A DNA stretch of 64,000 nucleotides. It comes from Anniella stebbinsi. Its lineage: Eukaryota; Chordata; Lepidosauria; Squamata; Anniellidae. Shown one piece after another: positions 33,801 to 47,158 of the stretch. The stretch is from contig JARDYH010000002.1 in assembly GCA_029215795.1 (NCBI GenBank), positions 296,515,973 through 296,579,972 on the forward strand, read 5' to 3'. Position numbers and translations under genes: made by a program. The first letter of the stretch is position 1. The number at the start of each line of letters is the position of its first letter. Below the pieces are notes generated by a model, which was not told the origin of the DNA, did not search any database, and worked only from the letters and a program-made list of their open reading frames with translations.

Positions 33801-36800
33801 GCTTGCTGTGGCTTGTTTCCCCCTTAGTCCTTCTGCCTGCTCCTGACATGTATCCCATGGGCCTTTGTGGCACTGCCTCAGCAGCCTATTCTACTGCTCC
33901 ACTAATGAGTGCAAATGTGCTCATTTGAGAAGTTGTTTATTTTGTAGATTTTTCCTTTTCGCCTTCTTGGAGATTTGCACGTATTTAGTGTTTTGTTTTG
34001 TTTTTCCTATCTTCAGACAGCTGGAATAGCTTCTTTTTAAGCCCTTTTGAGGAGATTACTACACGTTAGCAAATTTGCACAAAAAAACTTCCTGATGGTG
34101 AAAAGAAAAAAAATAACATTTAATTTGAGCAAATCTCCCCGAAGGTGGTGGTGGGGAAAGTAACATTAAATATGCCCAAATCTCCCAAAGATGAAAAACA
34201 AAAATGTTAAATTTGTTCAAATCGTCCCAAGGTGAAAACAACAACTGTGTAGGTAGGAAAGTGGTGAAGTGGAGGAGTAAATTGACTACTGTCATTTCAG
34301 GATGTAATAAACAGCTGATCTTGTTAGAGAGATCTTGCTGTTCTTGCTAAGCGGCTCTGTAGTCCTTTTTGACAAGCCACACACAAACCATTGTGCCTGG
34401 TTCACACAATGCGCCAAGCCACTCTGAAAACAAGACACCCTGAACAACACAACAGCAATCCATGGGTTTCCAGGTGGCTTATGTGTAGTTTGTTAAAGAT
34501 AATGTGCTGGGTTCATACATTATGTCAAGTCACCCTGAAACAAACAAAGACGAAACCCACCGTGCTTTGTCTTGTCATGTGAACCAGGTCTAGAAGTGTC
34601 ATCAGGATTATGGCCAGAGTTTTTCCTTTCCTTTCTTGATTTTTAAAAGGGTAAATTGCAGTAATATATTATTGGCTATATAATGCAGTCCATGAACTCA
34701 AGCTGAGGTCATGGGTAGTACCCTTTTGCAGAGGAGTTCTCTGATATTTTTTTTTAAAGGATACAAAAATGCTTATATTAGGGGGAAATATGCACAAAAA
34801 TGTGGATACTGATGAAACAAACAAAAAAAGCATTATATTACAGAAAATTACTTGCAAAAATGTGTAGAAACTTTCCTGTGGACATTGGGTGAAATCTGGT
34901 GTTGTGCAAGAGGACTTCAGATGGGACTTCCCTATCTCTTCTTCTCCCTGCAGCCCCCAAATCTATTCTGGAGGATACCCCAACCCTCTGGAGCAGATTT
35001 TGAGAGTGTGCAGGAGTTGCAGGAAGGAAGGGGAATTGCCCTGTCCCACTCTCGGAAGTTAAGTTAGGCTGACCATATGAAAAGGAGGACAGGGCTCCTG
35101 TAACTTTAACAGTTGTAGAGAAAAGGGAATTTCAGCCAGTGTCATTTGTATGCAATTAGTTCCTGGTGAAATTCCCTCTACATCATAGCAGTTAAAGTTG
35201 CAGAGGCCCTGGCTTCTTTTGTATATGGTCACTCTAGTATAGTGCCTGCAACTTTAACTGTTGTGATGAAGAGGGAATATCACCAGGAACTAATTGCATA
35301 CAAATGACACTGGCTGAAATTCCCTTTTCTCTACAACTGTTAAAGTTACAGGAGCCCTGTCTTCCTTTTCATATGGTCAGCCTAGTTAAGTGAGTAGGAG
35401 GAGTTAATTAGATACCATCCTTTAAAAAGCAATTTCTGGATTGATTAAGCCAGGAATTGTTACAAGCGGAGTGTGTGAGCTGCACAACACACTGGGCCAT
35501 GTAAATGGAATTCTCAATTACTTGATAAGCTTTTACAAAATCTGGACTGCCCTTTCTTGACTTGTCCTTGAAACTGTATGGATGACAACACGAAAGAAAG
35601 CACAACATGGCTGCTCTCTGTATTCAGTTGGAAATTATTCTAAACGTGTTAATTGGATGAAAAAGAAATAAAGACATGAGCCATGATTCTTTTTATGACA
35701 TGTTTTCACTATGGCCTTCAGGGCCAAATCATACTATACTTGAGCATTGAGTACCTGAGTTTAAATGGTACAATACATATACAGCAGTTTAAAGAGGCAT
35801 TGGACTGAAACTCCCATTATTCCCAGTCTGCAATTGTGAACAGACATGTATGTTTAAATGGCCAGTATTTCTTGCAGTAAGCATGAAAGCAGCATTTGGG
35901 AAAGGATTGTGTTTACTGAAACGGAAACCAGGTTATTTAGTTGTGCATGCTCATCTCATAATTGCTGATGCCACCTATGCTTTTTGCCATTTAAAGTTTA
36001 GTACTTTTTGACTGGAAGTTAAAGAGTAAAATCAGGAATTGTCTCCCATTTATCCAATACTGTTGTTTAATATTTCGTTTTAAGTTAATCTGTTCTTATA
36101 CTTTTAACTGAATTTCCATTTTGATCTACTTTAATGCTGATCATATCAAAATGGTTTTCAGTTTTAAATATGAAAATACCGTTATATCTTTCTGCAGTGT
36201 GACAAAATCAAACAGGAGAGAGATGAAGCAGTCAAACAGCTGGAAGAGTTGCAAAAAGGTAAGTAGGCATTTGGAAAGGAATAAAGGTTATATGCTAACA
36301 AATCATATGGGCAAAAATCAAGTAGCTCTTTCTAGGGGTGTTGCTAGGTGCTTATAGGATTTGGGCATGGACCCATAGATATAAATTTATATTAAAAGGT
36401 GCACATTTTAATTTATACCTATAGATAAAAAAATTAGAAAGAATTTATTTAAATTTCACAGAGAGCAAGCCAACTAATTTTCAATCCGAATATCCCCAAT
36501 CAATCAATCAATCAATTTGCTCTCACAGATCACCCTACTCCAGTAGCCTAGGTTAGTAGCCCTTGTTAGCTTTATCCTTTAAAGGTGTTAACTTGATCTT
36601 TACGAAATGTCCTCCTAATTTGGTACAGAACTCCTTCAACAGTCCTGTTCTTCCTTGTTACCTAGTACTCCTCAAGAGCTTTTGATCAAACACAATGCCT
36701 ATGATTTAGTAGCTGCTGATTTTAACATGCAGCTCGACCCTTTAATTATTTTCTGGCAAGCGGATATTCTTATTCACTTCATCTTTCCCACATATCACAG

Positions 36801-39800
36801 AGAAGCATCTTGACTGTGGTTTAACATCCACTTTTGGTGGTGTTGGTAGTGACGTAGATTGTCAGAACCCTCAGGGGTTGACCACATTGCCAGAATTTGA
36901 TCTTCCTAGCCTTGTCAGAATAGATGGGTGTAAAGACAGGCAAAAAATGTGTGAGTTTCTATTTCTATCTAAGATTCTTTTAAAAAAAATATATGCTGAA
37001 TTTACAAAGGTAATTACTACTGATCAAAAGGAAATTGTACTCTGCATATGCTCAGAGACAGTGTGGACCATTTAAAAAACAACAGTTAGAACTAGTACTT
37101 TTCACAAAGAAAAGACACTTCATGCGTGGTTGGGTGGGTGTTGGGAAGAAACTTTGTTCACCTTGAAGGAAAGGCATTTTGTTTGGAGGTACACAGCTCA
37201 AGGTGCAGAATGTTTTGAACCCACTTTAGCAGCCCTGCAAAAAGGTGCCTACGCATGATTCCCATCAAATCTCCCCAGCGAAATTAGGAAGTTGAAGGTT
37301 AATGGATTTTTAAAAATAATCTGTTTGAGGAGCACTTGTCATTTTAAAATATCTATCTTAAATAGGAATAGAATAAATATAGTCTTTATAATATGATGAT
37401 ATTGCCTCTGCCCGTATCTGATTAGTGTTTCATACAGTTTTCTCGAATATTTCCAGATAAACCCACTCAAGAGTTCTTTGATTCCTGAATTATTTTCCTG
37501 TGCTTGCTTCTCCTGTAATCCTGAGTTGCCAAAGCCCAAACACATCTAACAGATGTTTTTGGGCCAAAGAAAACGTTCTTGTAATGGATGGGGACTACAT
37601 GTTAAGCTGTTCCTCCTCCCCCTCTCCCATTTTCATCTGAACTTCAAATCCCTTCATTGGAGTCAATGGACTGGTTTGGATGACACACCCTGGCATGTTG
37701 TGGGTTATTTAACTCACAATGAGCCATGGCATCCATTGGCACCATCTTGCATATGCAATTCTCACTCAGCTGTTGTCATGTTGTGCGAACCCAGTGAGCA
37801 TGGGTTGTGCGAAAGTTAAACAACCTTTGCAAAACCGAGTGGGGGTTAAAATGGTGGCACATGCACTGCAGCCTTACCATGGGTTAAATAACCCACAGTG
37901 GGCTGTTGAGTCTTGCGAACAGCCCCAATGGTGCTGTTTCTTCTTCTTTTATCTCCCCCATGGGGTGTATGTAATTTCAGGATGAAAATTGGGTGTTGGG
38001 AGAGCTTAAATGTAGCTCAGCTATGTGTGATTACAAGAACATTGAGTTTGGGCCTTTATTTTAGTAGCATAGCTCCAAAGCCTCCTTGACTAAATGTACC
38101 TTGAGGAGAACATGGGGTAGGGTGACAGTCACTGATTTGCTTCCCCTTGCTTGGTCTGGACTGGGGTTCCCAGCAGGAGGAAGCTGAGGGAGCCCACAAC
38201 AACAGCAGCAAGGGAGAAGACAGTCTCCAGAGCCGCATTGTTCCATTCTCCCAATGGGTGGCAACTCCATGCAGGCCCTGTTCATGGTGGCTCTTCCAGG
38301 CGAACCTTTTTTCTTGCCATGGCAGGGCCAAGTGACACAGCACAACTGTTACTCATGCACCCCTCCTCCAGTTTGTCTTTAGTGACTGAAGGAAATTGGA
38401 ATCAACCCACCAATTGCAGCGCACAGCCTCTGCTATTCCTGCCAACCCCCTATTATGAACCCTCCTTTACTCTCAAGTTTACAATTGCCCCCCTGTAGAT
38501 GTCAATGGGAAGGGAAAGAGCCCATCATGGACCTTTCTTGCACTGGAGCTGGGTCTGAGAGGAACCCGATCAGAAAATTCAACCTAGTTTTATCCAGACA
38601 GGGCTTATCCAAGCCCAGACTATGCAGTGTTAGTGGGGAAAGAGGCACTGTCTGGTGGCACCCAGAGCCCAAGCTGGCCAGCTCGAAGGCTTCCTACTTG
38701 TATGGCCTCCAGCACCCCTATGGCCTTCCTACAAATGAAGCCAATCTCTGTGCTGCTGTAGCTGCTGCTGTAGCTGCTGCTGTAGCTGCTGCTGCTCAAC
38801 CCACTGCACAATAGTACAAAACTGAAAATGGCAATATTGGCAGAAGGCAGCCATGACCCCACAGCAGCCAATCCAAGAGCAGGAAACGCAAGTCCTAAAG
38901 CGCAGTCAGGCTCCTAGAAAAACTAATAACCTGACTCTCGCAGGCAATGGAGAGTGAGAGAATGAGACGCTTGCAGGTGGCAGCACCTCCTGGCCTGAAA
39001 CAGGTACTCTTATCTCCGCTCTCCAGTTCCTGGGTAGAAAAACAGCAAAATTGACAGCCACAAAGACTCAAGTCTTGCAGTGGCAGGCGCACCAGGAAAA
39101 ACTAATGGCAGCCCTCTTAGACCACCTCATAAGGCACCCACTGTAACATCCTTCCTGTGCAGCCCACCCTAGGAGATCTGGGGCCCTTTGGGAATGATTC
39201 GGGGCAGGTGTGTCCCTCTCACAACACTGATGTCTCTTTCTTAAGAGTACAGGTACCTTGTATGTTATGGGCTGTATCCAGTTTTCAGTAATCTGTGAAA
39301 GGAAGTGTATACACTGGAGCTCTACCCATATAAATCAAACCCAAATTTGCCTCAGGAGATTTGAATCCACAGATCCCTTCACAAGTCACCAGTTGCGACT
39401 GATTCGCTCCCCCCCTCCCTCTGCCTAGTTTGGTTACTCAGCAGGTATTATTATTAGTAGTAGTATTTTCTTTATTTGTATCCTGCCTTTTGCCTAATAC
39501 TGGGCCTCAAGGCGGCTTTACAAAATTAAAACATGTACACTTAAAAGCTATAAATAAAAATATACAAAAGTTAAAAATATAATTAAATAGATTTAAATAT
39601 TAAAACATTTCCACATCTAAAATTCATATTTTTAAAAATCTTAACATAGATGGAGGTCACCAAAGGCCTGCCGGAATAAGAAACTTTTTGCCTGCCTCCG
39701 AAAACATCAAGGAGGGAGCCAGTCTAGCTTCCCTGGGAAGGGAGTTCCAGATCCTTGGAGCAGCCACAGAGAAGGCCCTCTCCCGCGTACCCATCTGGCG

Positions 39801-42800
39801 TGCCTGGGATGTTGGTGGGACTGAGAAAAAGGCCTCCCCAGAAGATCTTAGAGCACGGGCAGGCTCATATGGGAGAATACGGTCTTTTAGATAAAAGACC
39901 TGAGCCATATAGGGCTTTATAGGTGATAACCAGCACTTTGAATTGTGCCCGGAAACAGACCAGAAGCCAGTGGAGCTGTTTTAACAGGGGAGTTGTATGC
40001 TGAGAACATAGAGAGGATAATCTTTGCTGCATGTGAGAGATCATCTCTGCTCCCTCAAGGGCAGGTATGGGCAACTTGTGGCTCTTCAGAAGTTTTGGCC
40101 TACAATTCCCATGATACATCACCATTGGTTATGCTGGCTAGGGCTATTGGGAGTTGTAGACGAAAACATCTGGAGGGCCAAAAGTTGCCCACACCTGCTC
40201 AAGGACATACTCAGGGAATTGAGAAACGGGGCAATGTTAGTCTTTTTTCTCACCTTGTGACGGTTTTTAATGAGAGCCAGAAGCAATGAGATACACTCAC
40301 ACCACTTGTGCCTTCTATAAAAACCATTACAAAATGAAGAAAGAAGAGTTCCTCTCACCCAAGTTCTTTGGAGGCACCAGGTTGGGGGAAGGCTGATATA
40401 GTGGGGTCAGAGGAAAGAGGGGGGGTCCTCCAGTGCTACCTCCAGTATCAGAGGCAGTATGGGGAACATGGGTGGGAGGGTGTTCTTGCACTGTGTCCTG
40501 CTTGTGGGTTCCTGGTCGACAGCTGGTTGGCCGCTGTGTGAACAGAATGCTGGACTAGATGGACCTTTAGTCTGATCCAGCATGGCTCTTTTTATGTTCT
40601 TAATTCTCTTTTTTGTTTTGTGCCGTATGACACAGATTTCCTTCTTTCTTCAAAATACAATATTAATTAAAGGGCAACATTTTTCATTTTTCTATAGTGG
40701 AATTGTAGTTGGTAAAATCTTCTATGTGCTGACCCTCACTGAAAATACATAGGAATTAAAAATAAACTAGGCAGGTTTAGAGGCATCATTTTGTTGTAAT
40801 GCTTTAAAATAATCATGCCCTCTACCAAAATAAGTGTAAAAGAGGGAGATAGATAAGGATGAATTATTATTATTTTTGACAGGGTACACACATTTTTTTT
40901 CTAGTACGACTTTTGTTTGCTTTATGACAAGCCGAAACTGAAGGGAATGCAGTGATGAGAAAGACTTTTAAAGGTACTGGCTCCCTTTTTTATGGGGCTT
41001 TAAAAGCTTGATGTCCTCTGCCCAAAGTAGTAGAAAATAAACCACGTATAATTAAAAAAAATTAGAAGGGCCCCTGTGCCATTAAAAGCAGGCAGAAATT
41101 CGACAGGTGTAGCTCTCATCATGGAGATACAACGAGACGGGCTACACCTATTGAATTTCTGCCTCTTGTGCTGCCTTTTAAAGATGGATCCCCCCAGTTG
41201 AAGTCAAACACAGTGTACCTATAATGTCAAAGCACATTCCAATAATCTCTCTGGCCTTTCCAACCTTATATAAAACCTATGCTTTAATTTTAATAGGGTG
41301 TAGGCATCAAGCATGCGCTTAAAGATCTGCTCATCATTCCCTCTTTACATTTTCTGGTCAAGGAATCACGACTGTTTAGCTAACTGCCCAATTACAATTC
41401 CTCCTTTTTGTCTCTCGCAAGGTTACCTAAGCCGAATAGGAAATGAAATATTGCTTTAAATTCTGCCAGGTGGTTAGCATTACTTGAATCGAACTTTCAC
41501 TTTCCATGAAGACTTATTCTTCTTAACTCTTAATTAAAAATGAAATGTACTGAATGCCACCTTTTGCTGTCGTCTGCTTCCCACATTTTGTCAACAGCCC
41601 AAGTCTTGCTTTTATTTTTAAAATATCCAGAGTTCTTTTCTGACAATTGGTGAGGGACCAGGTCCATCCTTCCGCCCTTTTTGACTGCAAAGGGCATCTT
41701 CTTTCTTTCAAAGCTTTGCAATGCAAAAGGGGCCTTTGCCCCCACCTAGTTTCGTTTATGTTTTACATTGGATGCAAATGTAGTTTCACTATTTTTGCCC
41801 AAATAGGGAGGATTCAAAGTGAAATCGGATGTCTTTCTTTTGATCTCTGTGGTGTGAAGTGAGTGGTGAGGGGAACTTCCCCCACCCTGTGGCTGAGTCT
41901 TCTGTCTCAGAAAAGGCCTGTTTGCTTATGGCCTAAGGCCCAGGGCTGCTGATTTCTTCAGCATCAGATTCCCGCTTTGTGAAGATCAAACACATGTACA
42001 AACCAAATTTAAAGTAGGTATGGTGTCTTCTACTGGCAGAAGGAATAAATATGCTAACGATGGCCCCCCCTCTACCAAATATCCCGTTTTCCTCTTGTGT
42101 TATAATGGTTCTATTGATTCAGTGTGGTGTCTGGAGGTAACAAAGCACAGCTAATGGGAGTGGAAAGGCTCCCATGAATAGCTTCTCGAGAGAGGGAATG
42201 ACAACAGTATCGCAGCCTGTTATGTTAGGTCTCTGTCACTCTAGTTTAATTTACACAGCTGTTGTTTACATTGGTTTATAAATGCAGTTAGGAAATACCT
42301 CCTACAAAACAGCACTAAACTTTAGACTATTTTGAAATGATCAGGTGACAATCACCCTATGTGGCAAAAATGTTCTAAGAAGTCAAATTCCTGTGAAAGA
42401 GAAGGGGAGAGAATAACACACACGCACACACCTACACCTTGTGGCCTGTTTGTGTTTGTTATGATACTGGGAATTCAAGAGATTGGCAGAAAATGTCAAG
42501 TAGTTAAGGTTTAAAACTCAAAAGTAATATTTGCTCTTGTAAAATGTTGTAGGTTTCCTTTATCTTCCCTTTCACGGACTTTTTATTATTATTCTTTTTT
42601 CTTCTTCTTTTTTAAAAAAAAGACATACCTTGTAAACATTGCGATAAAATGCCAGGAATATTAGGATTTTACAGCAATAATGGAGCCCATTATTTAAACG
42701 ACAATATAAAAGGCAATTATATTGATGAAGAGCTACATGGGCTTTGTGTCTGTGAATAAACTTGGCCTGCGCTCAGCTTCTATTTGTTCTCCAGGCATAA

Positions 42801-45570
42801 ACACATATCGTGCGTGATTCCTGTTTAATGGGGCCCAGTTTGTATGCCAAGCAGCTGCATTTTAGGCCCTATAGCGTGATTTCATAGCTCTCTGAAAATT
42901 GGTTCTATTCAGCACAAGAGATAGAAGGTGGGGGGGGGAAGCTTCAACACACAATCATTTCTTTTCAATTGGAGCCAGAAAGGTTGATGACAACATGACC
43001 ATTGTGTGATAATGATAAGACCACTAAGGATCTGTACTTCTCATCAAGGCTTTCACACAACAGCAGATACAATTTAATTCACTGCTCTGTCAGCAGTGCT
43101 GATACCATTATGCCGTCTGTCTCCACAGTTATAATCACTGTCCTCCGAGAAATGCAGTTGAAATGATCTTGAGCAGTCAAAGAAACTCTCAATTAAGGCT
43201 GCCACTTCCAATGTGTCAGATTGTGTCTTATGCACTTGGTACAATTTTCACTTCCAATCCTGTTTATTTACAATGTCGGCCAGTAATTACGCTTAACGTG
43301 TCATTTAGTGAGGGTGCCCCTGCCAAGGAGATTGTTGGGTGCTGCAGTACCATTGAGTGGGAGTTTCTTGCAGTCAATGCCATCAGCGGCTTTTAGTCCC
43401 TGATGGGATGCGGTAGTAATGTTGATAATGCAAGTATCACGCTCATCAAGTCATAATTAGATGCCACTCAAATGTGCCACTTGTAATAACAGTGTTGATT
43501 CATGTTTTCTCGGTGACTGCAACTACTAATTAGTTAAGTGGTTTTTGGTTGGCCTGCATTTGCTGCATATTATTATTACCCCTGAAAAAATGTTGAGGTT
43601 GGAGAGGTTTCTGGCCACTTAGTGCTGCTTTATGAATTTTAATATCAATGTAATAAGAAATGTGGGCAGTCTTAGAAAATAATATATTTTTGTATTTAAT
43701 TTTTCAGATTTCCCCCCCTTTGGAATGTAATCATAATTGCAGGTTAACTAATCTTAACTGAACCATGAGTTATCTCTAGGCAGACAGGCTCTTTAAAAAA
43801 AACCTTTATATTTCACATGAAAAATCTAGTTACTTTTCTCCTATTTCTCATAACTTTTCTCTCTATTTCTCATGACTTTCTTGACTAACTTTATGAAATT
43901 GGATAAGAACAACTGACATACAGAAAGTTTTTATTTTTTATTTATTTTGACCATGGATTAGACCAGATGTAAGAACGCAATGCCATATCAGTTGTAGATT
44001 CTTTTTTTCCTGTACATTGTATTTCTTCAGGCTGTACGCATGTATGTTATGTGTGCATCCAACAGGGATAATTCACCCTGGCTCCTTTGCATATGCATAA
44101 CAGACACATTTCAAATTGATCTTTCCCATGTTCATACTTTACATGTTCAGTTGCGGGTGTAAAACCTTTTATGTGTACTTAACTAAAAAAAAAAAGGAGC
44201 ATGTTCGGTGATAGGAAGCTATGAAATATTCGCTTTGAGAAGGTCAGCTGATGCACTTTGCTTTCTGGACTTAACTGACCACTAGATTTTTAGAACAGTA
44301 AAGATTGTTTCCCATGCAGCTTGATCCTATGCATGTGTACTTAGAATCCCCACTCAGAGCTTATTCCCAGGTAAATATGCATTGGACGGTGGCCTAAAAC
44401 AGGTTGGCTGATGACTGTGATTATATTTCCACTACAGCATTCAGCACAGATTAGTTGAGGCATTTCATCATGTTTTGTTCAATTCATTCTGTATGGTACA
44501 TCGTGCTTACGCCTGTTCTTGGTTTGTGGCACACAGTAAAAATGGGTGGCCTGGGCTAACCTCTTAGGAAATAAGCCTCTTAAAGTAAAAGGACTTGTGT
44601 AGACTCTTTCACTTCTACATTCTTTGATTTTATGACCCCAGCATAGAGAATTTCCCTAGAATCTCCTATTGTTTTCTAGATACCTTTTTCACCTATAAAG
44701 AACTAAAGGGCTTGGTTTGAAGTATGTAAGACAGGGATGGGGAGCATGTAGTCTTCCAGTAGTTGTTGAACTGCACCTCCCATCAGCCCTGGCCCGCATA
44801 GTCAGTGATGAGGGATGATAGGAATTGCAGTCCCACATCATCTAGAGGACCACATGTTTCCCATCCCTGGTGTAAGAGAGTACCCCTCCTCTCTAAGGCC
44901 TCCTCCACACGAGACGTTTAATGAGCCTTGAAGGCTCATTAAAAAAATTACCTCCACAAGCACGGAGCGCAAAACGGGCGTACAGGCGCGTTATCTCCCC
45001 GATAATGCGCATTTTCGAACGCGCGTTAAATAGCGACTTTTATTTTGCTCCGGCCGTTAAAGCGCATTTTCGCGGTGTGAACAAGCGATTACGCGCATTA
45101 ACTGCTTGTAAAGCGCTTTTTGGACATGAATTAATGCGCTTCGCCGCCTCTCGCCGCCTCCGATGCAGAGGGATTAGGAGTAAAAGCGCCTCCGCGATAA
45201 TGCGCATAATCGCGGAACCGGGCGCAAAAGCGCATCCTTGTGGAGGGGGCCTAACATCCCATGATGACTGACAGAGCACACCAATGATATCACCTATATG
45301 CTATGTTTGGATAGAGAACATTGTGGGTGACTGTCCTCCAACTATAGACTTCTGTCCCTTGGAAATTTTCATATTGTTCTTAGGAATGTTGGGCTGCAAT
45401 CTGTTGCATTCTTTCTTGGCAGTAAATCCCACTGAAAATAGTGGCCCTACCTTATGAGTGAACAGTCATCTTGTATCTCCATGTACTGTATGTAAATATT
45501 GGAAATATGGTACATTACCTTGAGCCTTAATGTTTACGTTTGTATTTAGCATTCATAACTTTTCTAGTTT

Positions 45571-45603
<33 letters not shown>

Positions 45604-47077
45604 TACTTCTAAAAAGTAGTTGGCATGTAACTCCAAGTAGATATTCATAATCACAGGATGAATGTTCTGAGTAAAAATGGGTGTGCTTGACTCACAGTAA
45701 ACTCTACATGAATCAAATATTTTCCCCACATGCTCTAGTTTCTCACATGGTCATTGAGGAAGTCAGCTGTATACAGAACCACCTTGAAATTGAAAAGACA
45801 TGTCGTGAAAGTGCAGAAGCTCTGGCTACAAAGGTAAGAATTAAGTTTACATTTTCTGTGTTCAGAACACACAGTCTTAGGGTACTGGACCTTTTAGGAT
45901 TCTGAAAAGCTTGATTCAGCATGGCTGTCATGTCCTCAAGGGACAAGACAGCTATGCCAATTCCTTCTAGTCCATTTGGCATACTGGACAAACTATGGGG
46001 TCAGCATAGTGATTGAAACTGCAATCCTATGCACACTTACTTGGGAGTAAGCACCATTGAACACAATGACACTTTCTTCTGAGTAAACATGCAGAAGATT
46101 GTGCTATAGGGCTGCAGTTCAGTGCATAGATACTTGGCTGTAAATCTCATTGAATAGTGTTGGATTTATGCTGAGTAAATATGAAAAGTATTGCACTGCC
46201 TCTCTACTTGCAGGAAGTCTGGGCAGAATCCTGCTCTCTGGTATGTGGGTGCAATTACCCACCTTACTTCCAGTTCAGTGCCAAAGCATGTGCTCTTAGG
46301 GTCAGTGTATGACAGATTCGTACTTGGGAAGCACTTCCATGTGGACATCAGTGTTCAACTTTTATGTAAGTTATCATATTTGGATTAAACTAGCTTATAT
46401 TTTGCTGCATCATATATGTTTGCTGGGCACCCATAATCGGCCAAATCCAGGTGGGCAGTCATCGCATGTGACAATCTGTATATGGGTTTTACATTATTCC
46501 GTACATGGAAGAGCTTTCTGTGTGGTACAACCTTGTTTTTGAAGCAACCCCGAGTTGCTTGAGTCTGGGAGAATGGAGAGAAGATATGACTGTATACTTT
46601 TGGACAGAAAAGAAAAGCAGTTTTCTTTCAAGCAATGGAAGACACATGTTAGAGGTTTTATTTTATAACTGTGTGCAATCTCCAAAAGATAGAGCTGCAT
46701 GATTTGGCTTTAAATTTTTAAAAAATGTGATAAGCATTATCTGACTGCAAAAAAAAAGGGTAATGCATAGCCTTTTTAGCCCCACCCCAATTTTCAGCAT
46801 CTGGGTTAACTGATAAACAAGTTTAGAAATGCCCTGAACGTTTGTGACATGAAAGAATAATGAGCATGTCAGTGTCTGAATCAAATGGAAAAGTCAGCCG
46901 GAGGATTACATTTCAGGTGATTGTTCATGAAAGCAAACCATGGAGCAAGCAAAAGGTGACCTGTACTGCTCTGTTGATTGCAGCTAGGTTGATGAATTTA
47001 GAAAGTATATAATTTTTTACATTCCATCTCATCAGAAGTGCATTATTATTATTGAAGAATATTTTTATCTCTTTGTG

Positions 47078-47158
<81 letters not shown>

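Noticed and set aside
45040..45279. Open frames inside the GCGCAT-rich MITE (also 44921-45271)
   Set aside because: They lie wholly within a terminal-inverted-repeat element, differ between copies and show no transposase motifs.
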